From Actinomadura alba (GTDB lineage: Bacteria > Actinomycetota > Actinomycetes > Streptosporangiales > Streptosporangiaceae): a stretch of DNA of 64,000 bases. This document shows, one piece after another, positions 52,974-61,420 of the stretch. Every line of letters starts with the position of its first letter. Position 1 is the stretch's first letter. The notes beneath the pieces were generated by a model. The model saw only the letters and a program-made list of their open reading frames with translations, searched no databases and was not told the origin of the DNA. Where the stretch lies: contig NZ_JABVEC010000008.1 of the NCBI RefSeq assembly GCF_014323705.1, positions 1 to 64,000 on the forward strand, read 5' to 3'. Position numbers and translations under genes: made by a program.

Positions 52974-53801
52974 ATGGGCAAAGGGATCTTTCAGCACGAC
53001 GACCCGATCCACATGATCGCTCGCGAGGGCATCCTCATCGCCACCGGGGGCGCGGCATCGCTGCTGCAGACGGCGCACCCCGGAGTCGCCCAGGGCGTGT
53101 ACGACCACAGTTACACGGCGCGGTACCCGTTGCGCCGGCTGGAGAACACGATGGGCTGGGTCTACGCCGTGGCGTGCGGAACCAGAGAGGAGGCCGAGCA
53201 GGTCAGCGCCATGGTCCGGCGGTTGCACGAAAGGGTGACCGGCCCCGGCTACCGGGCGACCGATCCCGAGTTGCAGGTCTGGGTCGCCGCGACGCTCTTC
53301 GCCGTGAGCGCGCAGGCCTACGAACTCGTCTTCCGGCACCGTTTCAGCGCGGCCGAACTCGAGGTCCACTACCAGCAGAGCAAGATCTTCGCGACGATCC
53401 TCGGCTGCCCGCCGGAGGCGTTGCCCGAGAGCTATCCAGACTTCCGGAAGTACTACGCCGAAATGCTCGGAACACTGCGGATCAGCGATGCCTCCAGGGC
53501 GATCGCGGAACAGGTCCTGCACCCCGCTCTGCCGAAAGCGTTCGAGCCCGGGCTCATGGCGATCCGGCTCATCACCGCCGGGCTGATGCCGGAACCGATC
53601 CGCGCGCAGTACGGGTGGACGTGGAACGCCGCACGGCAGGCGCGGTTCCGGCTGCTCATGGGCGTTCTCTCGTTCGTCTACCCGCGGCTGCCCCTCCGGA
53701 TACGCACGCTGCCGCGCGACGTCTACCTCCACCGGACCCGCCGCATGCTCGCGAAGGCGCACCCTCCCCGCCGTAGGGTCTCCGTTCCCACCACCTCCTG
53801 A
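52974..53801 (+). CDS. DUF2236 (MpaB/latex-clearing-like) oxygenase-family protein
   Basis: The 275-residue protein matches the DUF2236 (ER-bound oxygenase MpaB/Lcp-related) pattern: LLQTAHPGVAQGV near residue 35, RRLENTMGWVYAVA, and the WVAATLFAVSAQAYE helix. Members studied use a haem iron; His in QTAHPG and YDHSYTAR are the visible candidate ligands. Substrate unknown. The protein is cytoplasmic by sequence. The ATG is set by conservation and the apparent leaderless promoter; no Shine-Dalgarno sequence is present. Confidence 0.82.
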   Translation: MGKGIFQHDDPIHMIAREGILIATGGAASLLQTAHPGVAQGVYDHSYTARYPLRRLENTMGWVYAVACGTREEAEQVSAMVRRLHERVTGPGYRATDPELQVWVAATLFAVSAQAYELVFRHRFSAAELEVHYQQSKIFATILGCPPEALPESYPDFRKYYAEMLGTLRISDASRAIAEQVLHPALPKAFEPGLMAIRLITAGLMPEPIRAQYGWTWNAARQARFRLLMGVLSFVYPRLPLRIRTLPRDVYLHRTRRMLAKAHPPRRRVSVPTTS

Positions 53802-53824
53802 GCGGGTGAGGGTGGGGCGCCTCG

Positions 53825-55219
53825 TCAGGCCGAGCCGGTGCCGCCCGAGTCCTTGATGATGGCGTCGGCGGCCTTCTTCGCCGAGTTGATCGGGATGGCG
53901 AAGCCCACGCCGATGTTGCCCGAGCCCGCTCCGGTCGTCACGATGGCGGTGTTGATCCCGATCACCTGACCGGAGGCGTTCACGAGGGCGCCCCCGGAGT
54001 TGCCGGGGTTGATGGCGGCGTCGGTCTGGATGGCGTTCGGGATCGTGGCACTCTGCTGCTGGTCAGAACCCTGAGGGTCGAACGGGAAACCCCGCGGCTG
54101 CTGGCCACCGCTGTCGCCCTCGGTGATCGTACGACCGAGTGCGCTCACGATGCCGGATGTCACCGAACCGTCCAGGCCCAGCGGGCTGCCGAGCGCCAGC
54201 ACCGAGTCGCCGACCGCCAGGCCACCGCTGTCGCCGAGCGTGGCAGGCTTCAGCCCCGATACCCCGGTGGCCTTGATGACCGCGATGTCGGTCGAGGGAT
54301 CCTTGCCCAGGATCGTCGCGGGGGCCGACTTGCCGGCACTGAACTTCACCACCACCTGACTCGCTCCGTCGACGACGTGCGCGTTGGTGAGGATCACACC
54401 GTCGGATCGCAGGATCACCCCGGACCCGCCGGAGTCGCCCCTGGCCGAGCGTGCCGTGATGGAGACCACGGAGGGCTGAACGGCAGCAGCGATCTTGGCC
54501 ACCGAGCCGGCCGACGCGCTCGACGCCCCACTCGCCACGGTGGGGCTGGCGAGCACCGGGTCCTGCCCGGTGAGCGCCACGGCGCCCACCGCGCCGGCGG
54601 CTCCGGCGCCGAGTGCGAGTGCCACCACTGCGCTCACCGCGAGTACCCTGCCGCGCCGCGTCCACTGCGCCCACGGTCCGGCCGGGCGCGAGGATCCCGG
54701 TGCGGTGCCGGGGACGCCGGAGAGCACCGGGCCGTACGGATACGCCGCGCCCGGCGCCGGCCCGTGCCCGGGCACCGGCCCGTACGCGGGCGGACCGCCG
54801 TGTCCGGGTGCACCGCCAGGTACGAACGCATCGCCGGGTCCGGGCGCACCGCCAGGTACGAACGCACCGCCAGGTACGAACGCATCGCCGGGTCCGGGCG
54901 TACCGCCGGGTCCGGGTGCACCGCCAGGTCCGGGTGCACCGCCGGGTACGAACGCATCGCCGGGTCCAGGTGCACCGCCAGGTACGAACGCACCGCCGGG
55001 TCCGGGCGCACCCCCGTACTCGGGCACGGGCACGGGCTCGCGCGCAGGCTCGGACTCGGGAGCCGAGCCGGATGTGAACGCAGCTTCGGACGCGGACACA
55101 GCTTCGGAGGCGAACGCCGCTTCGGGCGCGGACGCCGGCCGGGGGTCCGGTACGGGTGTGTGCGGCTGGATGTCGCCGTGCGGGAGGTCGGGAGTGGGTC
55201 CGGGGTCTTTCGCGTCCAT
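53825..55219 (-). CDS. HtrA/PepD-like membrane-anchored serine protease without PDZ
   Basis: The 464-residue protein has a cytoplasmic Pro/Gly/Ala-rich N-terminus with tandem PGGAPGPGDAFV units. One membrane helix (about residues 195-220) is followed by an S1C trypsin-like domain: His in LTNAHVVDGA, Asp in DIAVIKATG, Ser in NPGNSGGALV. Unlike most HtrA/PepD proteins it stops after the protease domain, without a PDZ domain. ATG 55219 has AAGGGA upstream. Placement after an MprA/MprB-like pair suggests an envelope-stress protease under that system. Confidence 0.88.
   Translation of the reverse strand: MDAKDPGPTPDLPHGDIQPHTPVPDPRPASAPEAAFASEAVSASEAAFTSGSAPESEPAREPVPVPEYGGAPGPGGAFVPGGAPGPGDAFVPGGAPGPGGAPGPGGTPGPGDAFVPGGAFVPGGAPGPGDAFVPGGAPGHGGPPAYGPVPGHGPAPGAAYPYGPVLSGVPGTAPGSSRPAGPWAQWTRRGRVLAVSAVVALALGAGAAGAVGAVALTGQDPVLASPTVASGASSASAGSVAKIAAAVQPSVVSITARSARGDSGGSGVILRSDGVILTNAHVVDGASQVVVKFSAGKSAPATILGKDPSTDIAVIKATGVSGLKPATLGDSGGLAVGDSVLALGSPLGLDGSVTSGIVSALGRTITEGDSGGQQPRGFPFDPQGSDQQQSATIPNAIQTDAAINPGNSGGALVNASGQVIGINTAIVTTGAGSGNIGVGFAIPINSAKKAADAIIKDSGGTGSA
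54780..55015 (-). repeat. Tandem coding repeats in the HtrA-like N-terminus
   Basis: Near-identical 18- and 36-bp units encode GPGDAFVPGGAP and GPGGAP blocks. They form the disordered cytoplasmic part of the protease and probably vary in copy number. Confidence 0.7.
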
Positions 55220-55311
55220 GTCGATCCCTTCGTCGTCGCTTGAGATCCAGCGTCGTTCGGGGACCTGCACCGCCTCTGCAGCCTGGCTGAGAGTTTCCTG
55301 AATGCCGTCGG

Positions 55312-56952
55312 TCAGTCCGGGGCCAGCGGAAGGACGATGCGGAAGATCGCGCCCTCACCGGGCGCCGTCTCCAGCTCGATCAGGCCGCCATGCGCGCGGA
55401 CCAGGGCCGCCACGATGGCCAGGCCGAGCCCGGTGCCGCCGTCTCCGCCGCGTGCCTGATCGGCCCGGTAGAACCGTTCGAAAACCCGCTCCGCCTGGTC
55501 GGTCGGCAGCCCCGGCCCCTCGTCGGCCACCTCACAGACGACCGCCCGAGGCGGCGCCTGCACGGGAGAACCGCCCGGCGCCGCGGAGACCGCCGCCGCG
55601 CCCGGGTTCGCCGCCGCCCAGGAATGGGGGTGCCGGGCCCACAGGCGGCCCTCCTCGCCGGGCTCGGCCGTTCTGAGCCGTACCTCGACGGGTGTGCCGG
55701 GCGGCGTGTGGGTGAGCGCGTTGGCCAGCAGGTTGCCGAGCACCTGGCGCAGCCGCGGCTCGTCGCCGAGGACCTGATAGGCGGCTCCCCCGCGTACCTC
55801 GAGTTCGAGAGGGCGGCCGGGGTCGAGTACCCGGGCCTCGCCGACGGCGTCGGCCGCCACCGCAAGCAGATCGACGGGCCGCCGGTCCAGCGGGCGCTCG
55901 AGGTCGAGCCGGGCGAGCAGCAGGAGATCGGAGACGAGCAGCCCCATCCGGGCCGCGGTGTCCTCGATGCGGCCGATCAGCCGGTCGAGCGCCTCGGGCG
56001 AGCGCGCGCCGCCCTGGCGGTAGAGCTCGGCGAATCCGCGGATGGCCGTGAGCGGCGTGCGCAGCTCATGGCCGGCGTCGGCGACGAACCTGCGCATCCG
56101 CTCCTCGGATCGCCGGGCGGTCGCCTCCGAGTCGGCGCGCGCCCGGAACGCCATCTCGATCTGGGCGAGCATGCTGTTGAGCGCCCGGCCGAGCCGGCCC
56201 ACCTCGGTGCCCGGCGGATGCTCGGGCACCCTCCTCGCGAGCTGTCCGGACGCGATGGCCTGGGCGGTCTTCTCGATCTCGACGAGCGGGCGCATGCTGG
56301 TCGTCACGACCCAGATGCCGACGCCCGCCAGCACCAGGACGACGACCGCGCTGACGACGATGTCGAGACTGATCAGGCGGCCGATCGTACGGTCGATCTC
56401 GTCCATGCTCAGCGCGAGGATGAGGGTGCCGCCGTCTGGCAACCTGGTCACCAGCGCCCGCCAGCCGTGGACGGTGAAGGGATCGCCCGCGCGCGACGCG
56501 ACGTCGGCGGGCAGCCTGGGTCCGCTCCGACCGTCCTGGGCCGCGGTGTCGGAGGTGATCTCGCCCTGGGCGTTCATGATCTGGGCGACGAACCCGGTCG
56601 GCACCCGCAGGTAGAGGGTGCCGTCCGGGGTCCGCGGCCCATCGCCGCGCACGACCTGTCCGGCCAGCTGGCTCTGGGCCGCCCGCAGTTGCCCGTCCGC
56701 CCGGTCGACGAGATAGCCGCGCATGACCGACACGCCCGCGACGCTCATGACGGTGAGCGCGAGCAGGAGGAGCAGGAGCAGCGCGGCGATGAGCTTCACG
56801 CGCAGCGGCATGCGGGCGAGCAGATCCCTGCGGGCCGTGTGCACGCCGGTGTTCGCGCCGGGGCCCATGCCCGTGCTCACGGCGGGGCCCATGCCCGTGT
56901 TCGCGCCGGGGCTGATACCGGTGTTCACGCCGGTGTTCATTCCGGTGCTCAT
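55312..56952 (-). CDS. Sensor histidine kinase (MprB-like)
   Basis: The 546-residue kinase has a Met/Asn/Thr/Gly repeat N-terminus of about 40 residues, two membrane helices flanking a 110-residue outer sensor domain, and HAMP. The dimerisation domain has the phospho-His in FVADAGHELRTPLTAI. The ATPase domain has NLLANALTHTPPG, ADEGPGLP and GGTGLGLAIV. An Ala/Pro-rich insert of about 40 residues splits the ATPase domain between N and G1 boxes. The ATG overlaps the regulator stop (ATGA). Confidence 0.92.
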   Translation of the reverse strand: MSTGMNTGVNTGISPGANTGMGPAVSTGMGPGANTGVHTARRDLLARMPLRVKLIAALLLLLLLALTVMSVAGVSVMRGYLVDRADGQLRAAQSQLAGQVVRGDGPRTPDGTLYLRVPTGFVAQIMNAQGEITSDTAAQDGRSGPRLPADVASRAGDPFTVHGWRALVTRLPDGGTLILALSMDEIDRTIGRLISLDIVVSAVVVLVLAGVGIWVVTTSMRPLVEIEKTAQAIASGQLARRVPEHPPGTEVGRLGRALNSMLAQIEMAFRARADSEATARRSEERMRRFVADAGHELRTPLTAIRGFAELYRQGGARSPEALDRLIGRIEDTAARMGLLVSDLLLLARLDLERPLDRRPVDLLAVAADAVGEARVLDPGRPLELEVRGGAAYQVLGDEPRLRQVLGNLLANALTHTPPGTPVEVRLRTAEPGEEGRLWARHPHSWAAANPGAAAVSAAPGGSPVQAPPRAVVCEVADEGPGLPTDQAERVFERFYRADQARGGDGGTGLGLAIVAALVRAHGGLIELETAPGEGAIFRIVLPLAPD

Positions 56953-57671
56953 GACGGGGGAAGCCGCAGCACGTAGCCCACACCGCGCAGAGTGTGGATG
57001 AGCCTGGGCTCGGAGTTGTCCACCTTGCGGCGCAGCGCCGACACGTAGGACTCGACGATGCCGGCGTCGCCCCGGAAGTCGTAGTTCCACACGTGGTCGA
57101 GGATCTGGGCCTTGGACACCACGCGACCGGAGTTGGCCATGAAGTAGCGCAGCAGCTTGAACTCGGTGGGCGACAGCTGGACCGGCCGGCCGGCCCGCCA
57201 CACCTCGTGGCTGTCCTCGTCGAGCTCGATGTCGGCGAACGCCATCCGCGCCGAGGCCTCGACCCCGGTCTCCTGCGCCCGGCGCAGCACCGCCCGGATC
57301 CGGGCGATGACCTCTTCCAGGCTGAACGGCTTGGTGACGTAGTCGTCCCCGCCGATGGTCAGGCCGTGCACCCGGTCCTCGACCGAGTCGCGCGCGGTGA
57401 GGAAGAGCACGGGCGTGCGGGTGCCGCCGGATCGCAGGCGGCGCGCGACATCGAAGCCGTCCATGTCGGGCAGCATCACGTCGAGCACGATCAGGTCCGG
57501 CCGGTGCCGCTGCGCGGCCCGTACCCCTTCGCCGCCGTCGTCCGCGGTCATCACCTCGAAACCGGCGAAGCGAAGGCTCGCCGCGAGCAGTTCGCGGATG
57601 TTCGGCTCGTCCTCGACGACCAGGAGCCGGGCCTCCGGGTCCCGGCCATCCGGTGGCCGGCCGCCGGGCAT
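56949..57671 (-). CDS. OmpR-family response regulator (MprA-like)
   Basis: The 240-residue regulator has a receiver domain (phospho-Asp in LIVLDVMLPDMDG, Lys in DYVTKPF) and a winged helix (LSPTEFKLLRYFMANSGRVV...YVSALRRKVD). The ATG at 57671 is set by GAGGG five bases upstream. It is first in the order regulator-kinase-protease, like mprA-mprB-pepD of mycobacteria. Confidence 0.92.
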   Translation of the reverse strand: MPGGRPPDGRDPEARLLVVEDEPNIRELLAASLRFAGFEVMTADDGGEGVRAAQRHRPDLIVLDVMLPDMDGFDVARRLRSGGTRTPVLFLTARDSVEDRVHGLTIGGDDYVTKPFSLEEVIARIRAVLRRAQETGVEASARMAFADIELDEDSHEVWRAGRPVQLSPTEFKLLRYFMANSGRVVSKAQILDHVWNYDFRGDAGIVESYVSALRRKVDNSEPRLIHTLRGVGYVLRLPPS

Positions 57672-57886
57672 GGTGCCCTCAGCCAATGGAGTCTCCCGTC
57701 CGTCCGCGGTCGCCGTGATGCGATCGTGCGGTGCCTGATGGCACGCCGCCTCCAGCATGCGGCATGAACCTGAGTGCCACCTGAACGCCGGCTGAGCGCC
57801 GGCCCAGAGGCCCCGAGGCCCCGAACGAAGGGGACGTGTCCGCCAAGTCGGGCCGCTTCCGGATCGGCAACGCGGATCGAAGCGTG

Positions 57887-57946
57887 TTCGGTGTCGGCAT
57901 ACGCACCACCGGGTCGGCTTGAAGTGGTGCGTCTGCCGACACCGAA
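57887..57946. repeat. 23-bp inverted repeat, 14-base loop
   Basis: The arms (TTCGGTGTCGGCATACGCAC and three more bases, 57887-57909, against 57924-57946) pair over 23 bp with one mismatch. It lies about 215 bases upstream of the MprA-like gene, in a 382-bp gap that also holds the dispersed repeat pair. It could be a strong transcript hairpin, a terminator of the upstream-strand gene, or a miniature mobile element. Confidence 0.75.
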
Positions 57947-57969
57947 GGCTGCGTACCCACGCCCACCAT

Positions 57970-58041
57970 CGTGATCATGCAGTTGTTCACCGGCGGTGGA
58001 CGGGCCCGCGCTGATGACGCGCGAACAACTACATGATCACG
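57970..58041. repeat. Inverted pair of the 21-bp dispersed repeat
   Basis: CGTGATCATGCAGTTGTTCAC (57970-57990) and GCGAACAACTACATGATCACG (58021-58041) are inverted copies separated by 30 bases. They are the same element as at 5-25 and 79-99. The right copy lies about a dozen bases beyond the leftward enoyl-CoA hydratase stop, the same placement as behind gatD. Confidence 0.8.
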
Positions 58042-58053
58042 GGGAGGAGAGGA

Positions 58054-58818
58054 CTACTCGCCCTTCCAGACGGGCTTGCGCTTCTCGGCGAACGCCGTCG
58101 CACCCTCGATCGCGTCCTTGGACGTGAACACCGGGTTGATGATGTCGCCCTGCTTCGCGAAGGCCTCGTCGCGCGACCAGTCGGCCGACTCGACGACGAC
58201 CCGCTTGGTCGCGGCGAGGGCCAGCGGGGCGTTCTCGGCGAGCCGGGCGGCCAGCGCCCTCGCCTCGGCGAGTGCCTCACCGGGCTCGGTGACCCGGTTG
58301 ACCAGGCCGAGCTCGGCCATCCGGGTCGCCGGGTAGTGGTCCCCGGTCAGGGTGATCTCCATCGCGATGTGGAAGGGGATCCGCTGCGGCAGCCGCAGCA
58401 GGCCGCCCGCGCCCGCGACCAGCCCGCGCTTGACCTCCGGGAGCCCGAACTTGGCGTCCGAAGAGGCGACGATCATGTCGCAGGACAACGCGATCTCACA
58501 GCCGCCTGCGAGCGCGTAGCCCTCGACCGCCGCGATCACCGGCTTGGCCGGGGGCTTCTCGACGATGCCGCCGAAGCCGCGGCCACCCGCCAGCGGATTC
58601 TCACCGGTCATGAACCCCTTGAGGTCCATGCCCGCGCAGAACGTGCCGCCGGCCCCGGTGATCACGATGACCGAGACGTCCTTGCGCTCGTCCAGCTCGT
58701 CGAGCGCTGACGCGACGCCCTGGGCGACGGCGCCGTTCACGGCGTTCCTGGCCTTCGGCCGGTTGATGGTGACGACGGCGACCCCGCCGTCCACTTCGAC
58801 AAGGACTTCGTCGGACAT
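58054..58818 (-). CDS. Enoyl-CoA hydratase/isomerase (crotonase) family protein
   Basis: The 254-residue crotonase has the oxyanion-hole segments AGGTFCAGMDLKGF and EGYALAGGCEIALSCD and the GLPEVKRGL catalytic helix region. The first catalytic Glu position is occupied by Leu-Ala in IEALSCD-type variants, while Glu in LPEVKRG remains, so hydratase activity is likely but substrate chain length is not readable. ATG 58818 is chosen by family length. It starts ten bases after the SDR stop, as one fatty-acid or branched-acid catabolic operon. Confidence 0.88.
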   Translation of the reverse strand: MSDEVLVEVDGGVAVVTINRPKARNAVNGAVAQGVASALDELDERKDVSVIVITGAGGTFCAGMDLKGFMTGENPLAGGRGFGGIVEKPPAKPVIAAVEGYALAGGCEIALSCDMIVASSDAKFGLPEVKRGLVAGAGGLLRLPQRIPFHIAMEITLTGDHYPATRMAELGLVNRVTEPGEALAEARALAARLAENAPLALAATKRVVVESADWSRDEAFAKQGDIINPVFTSKDAIEGATAFAEKRKPVWKGE

Positions 58819-58828
58819 GTTCAGCGCC

Positions 58829-59602
58829 TCACTTGGGCTGGAAGCGGATACCGCCGTCGAACCGGATGGTCTCACCGTTCATGTAGTCGTTCTCGATCAG
58901 CGCGCGCACCAGGTGGGCGAACTCGGAGGCCTGGCCCATGCGCTTGGGGAAGGGCACGGGCGCGGACAACTTCGCCTTGAAGGCGTCCGCGGCCTCGCCC
59001 TCACCGTAGATCGGGGTGTCGATGATGCCGGGGCAGATCGTGTTGACCCGTACGCCGATCGCGGCGAGGTCGCGCGCGGCGGGCAGGGTCATGCCGACGA
59101 TGCCGCCCTTGGAGGCCGAGTAGGCGACCTGGCCCGTCTGACCTTCGAGGGCGGCCACGGACGCGGTGTTGACGACGACGCCGCGCAGGCCGTCAGCGTC
59201 CGCCGGCTCGGTCTTGGCGATCGCGGCGGCACCGATGCGCATGAGGTTGAAGGTGCCGATCAGGTTGACCTGGATGACCTTCTGGAAGCTCGCCAGGTCG
59301 TGGGGGGAGCCGTCCCGGCCCACGGTCCGCGACGCCCAGCCGATGCCGGCGCTGTTCACGATGACCCGCAGCGGGGCACCGGTGTCGACGGCGGCCTGGA
59401 CCGCCGCCTCGACCTGGGTCTCGTCCGAGACGTCGGTCTTGACGAACACGCCGCCGACCTCGTCGGCGAGGGCCATGCCCTTGTCCTCGTTCAGATCGGC
59501 GACGACCACCTTGACGCCGGCCGCGGCGAGATCGCGGACGGTGGCCTCACCGAGGCCGCTCGCACCGCCGGATACGACGGCGGAGACTCCGTTCAGGTCC
59601 AT
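58829..59602 (-). CDS. SDR dehydrogenase, 3-hydroxyacyl-CoA dehydrogenase type
   Basis: The 257-residue short-chain dehydrogenase has the NAD-binding SGGASGLGEA, Asp in VVVADLN (NAD preference), NSAG, and catalytic Ser-Tyr-Lys (NTASVAAL, AYSASKGG). It resembles type II 3-hydroxyacyl-CoA dehydrogenases (HSD17B10-like). With the crotonase after it, it could do two successive beta-oxidation steps. ATG 59602 follows AAGGTG. Confidence 0.9.
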   Translation of the reverse strand: MDLNGVSAVVSGGASGLGEATVRDLAAAGVKVVVADLNEDKGMALADEVGGVFVKTDVSDETQVEAAVQAAVDTGAPLRVIVNSAGIGWASRTVGRDGSPHDLASFQKVIQVNLIGTFNLMRIGAAAIAKTEPADADGLRGVVVNTASVAALEGQTGQVAYSASKGGIVGMTLPAARDLAAIGVRVNTICPGIIDTPIYGEGEAADAFKAKLSAPVPFPKRMGQASEFAHLVRALIENDYMNGETIRFDGGIRFQPK

Positions 59603-59711
59603 TAGCAGCACCTTACTCGACAGAACCGAATGTGGTTCGGCTTATGCTATCCAGCCGTCACCTTACGGGGAACGGCGGCCCGGCCTGGCGGCACGGGCCC
59701 CTGGACCCCGG

Positions 59712-60443
59712 TCAGCGCCGCCCGCTCGCCTCGGACAGGCGGTAGACGGCGTAGGCCTGCTGGATCACCGGCAGTGCCACGTTGCGGACGCGCACTCCGC
59801 CCGGCGTGACACCTTTCTCGGTTCCCTTGTGCGCGTGACCGTGAACCGCGAGAGCGACGTCGGACTCGTCGATCGCCTCCGCCAGCAGGTAACTGCCGAG
59901 GAAGGGATAGATCTCCGGAGGCTCCCCGGCGAGCGTGTCCTTCACCGGTGAGTAGTGGGTGAGGCTGATGCGGACGTCGGCGTCGTCGAGCGACCTGAGC
60001 GAGTGGCGCAGCCGCGCGGCGAACGACTTGGTGTAGCCGACGAACGCCTTCATCTCGGGTTCGCCGAAGTCACTGGCGCAGCGGCCGGCGAAGCCGCCCC
60101 CGAAGCCCTTTCCCCCGGCCACGCCGACCCGGGTGCCGTCACAGTGCACGACCGTGCCGTTGCCCTCGAGCACCGTCACGCCCGCGTCGCGCAGGACCTC
60201 CGCGATCTCCAGCTCGGCGCCGGAGTGGTAGTCGTGGTTGCCGAGCACGGTGACCACCGGTACGCCGATGTCCCGCAGCTCGTCGGCGGCGATGCGTCCC
60301 TCGGCGACGGTGCCGTGCCTGGTCAGATCCCCCGCGACGAGGAGCAGGTCGGCCCGGTCGGCGATGCCGGTCAGGTGTTTCCGGTAGTGGCCTCGTACGT
60401 CCGATCCCACGTGGAGGTCCCCGACCGCGGCGACGCTGATCAT
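59712..60443 (-). CDS. Calcineurin-like metallophosphoesterase
   Basis: The 243-residue cytoplasmic protein has all metal-binding motifs of the family: GDLHVGS, VAGDLTRHG, LGNHDYHSG, LTHYSP and VHGHAHKG. It hydrolyses phosphomono- or diesters; substrate unknown. The start overlaps the BON gene stop by four bases, so it ends a three-gene operon. Confidence 0.9.
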   Translation of the reverse strand: MISVAAVGDLHVGSDVRGHYRKHLTGIADRADLLLVAGDLTRHGTVAEGRIAADELRDIGVPVVTVLGNHDYHSGAELEIAEVLRDAGVTVLEGNGTVVHCDGTRVGVAGGKGFGGGFAGRCASDFGEPEMKAFVGYTKSFAARLRHSLRSLDDADVRISLTHYSPVKDTLAGEPPEIYPFLGSYLLAEAIDESDVALAVHGHAHKGTEKGVTPGGVRVRNVALPVIQQAYAVYRLSEASGRR

Positions 60444-60688
60444 GAGAGCGTCTCCTCTCCCTCCGGCTCGAGCACCGCGACCACGTGCACCTCGTTGCGG
60501 ATCCGCCGGCCCGTGGCTATGTCACGCGCGATGGCCTCGACACGCTGCCGCTGCTGCGGGGTGGCGACCTCGCCGCGCAGATAGACGAGGTCGCCACGGA
60601 TGTCGACGCGGATGCCCAGCTCATCGGCTTCGTCGGCCAGGCGGTCGTGGATGTGCGCCGCCAGGTACTGCGGTACGTCCTCACTCAT
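60440..60688 (-). CDS. Single BON-domain protein without signal peptide
   Basis: The 82-residue protein is one BON domain (VDIRGDLVYLRGEVATPQQR, with the conserved Gly), with an acidic tail. BON domains usually bind phospholipid in the periplasm or as part of membrane proteins, but this one has no export signal. It overlaps the nucleotidyltransferase gene by eight bases and the phosphoesterase by four. Confidence 0.85.
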   Translation of the reverse strand: MSEDVPQYLAAHIHDRLADEADELGIRVDIRGDLVYLRGEVATPQQRQRVEAIARDIATGRRIRNEVHVVAVLEPEGEETLS

Positions 60689-61259
60689 CGGAGTCTCCTC
60701 TCCGCGTTTCGATGACGCCGAGCCGCCTCAGCAGCTCGATCAGGGCATAGGCGTACGGGGAGTGCGTCGTCTCCTTGGCGACCCGCGGCCAGTCGACCTG
60801 CTCGCGCAATGCCCGCAGCACCGGCAGGAAGTCGCTGAAATCACAGGTCGTCTCCGTGTACGCGAGCATCCGCATGATCACGAGATCGGTGGCCGTGAGC
60901 ACCGGCATCGTGATCGCCGACACGGTGAGGGGCTCGGCGCGGCTCAGCAGGTCGATGTCGACGGGCCGGTCGGCGGGGCTGTAGATGAGATCGACGAGCC
61001 GGCCGTCGTCGTAGATCTTCTCCAGCCAGTCCTCCGGGCACTTCCGGTGCTCCATACCGATGGCCGTGAGCGCCGCGAGCGCCCCTGTGACGTCCTCCTC
61101 ACGGAGCACGAAGTCGACGTCGTGCGTGGGTTCGGCGGCCCCCCGGGCGTACGCCGCGTACCCCCCGGCCAGGGCGAAGTCGATCCCGGCCTCCTTCAGC
61201 ACGCTCGCGGCCCGTCTGAGCGTGACCATGAGTTCCGACACTTGCGGCGTCGACGACAC
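60681..61259 (-). CDS. Nucleotidyltransferase-fold protein (MNT/NTP_transf-like)
   Basis: The 192-residue protein shows the minimal nucleotidyltransferase pattern: ALAGGYAAYARG, then HDVDFVLRE giving the D-x-D metal pair, and later VDIDLL as the third Asp. Polymerase-beta-fold proteins of this size occur as antitoxins, adenylyltransferases or tRNA/antibiotic-modifying enzymes. No HEPN partner is seen next to it; the following genes encode BON and phosphoesterase proteins. GTG start. Confidence 0.8.
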   Translation of the reverse strand: MSSTPQVSELMVTLRRAASVLKEAGIDFALAGGYAAYARGAAEPTHDVDFVLREEDVTGALAALTAIGMEHRKCPEDWLEKIYDDGRLVDLIYSPADRPVDIDLLSRAEPLTVSAITMPVLTATDLVIMRMLAYTETTCDFSDFLPVLRALREQVDWPRVAKETTHSPYAYALIELLRRLGVIETRRGDSDE

Positions 61260-61317
61260 AAGGCACTATTTCCCCCCGGTTCCCATACCATTCCGACTCC
61301 CCCGGGTTCCCACCGTT

Positions 61318-61337
61318 CCGGCCCGGCGCCGGGCCGG
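61318..61337. promoter_or_regulatory. Perfect 20-bp G/C palindrome between divergent genes
   Basis: CCGGCCCGGCGCCGGGCCGG lies in the 161-bp space between the nucleotidyltransferase and YiaA/B genes. Two direct copies of GGTTCCCA-containing sequence precede it. It may be an operator or a chance product of extreme G/C. Confidence 0.3.
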
Positions 61338-61420
61338 CTCGGGTGCTCAGCATGTGCGACCCAGGCGGATTGAGTACGCGTGCTCATGTACGGCCTGACC
61401 ACGCGGCCGAAGATGGCGCC

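Noticed and set aside
54780-55015. CRISPR-like or satellite repeat
   Set aside because: In-frame tandem codons of the HtrA-like N-terminus; no spacers.
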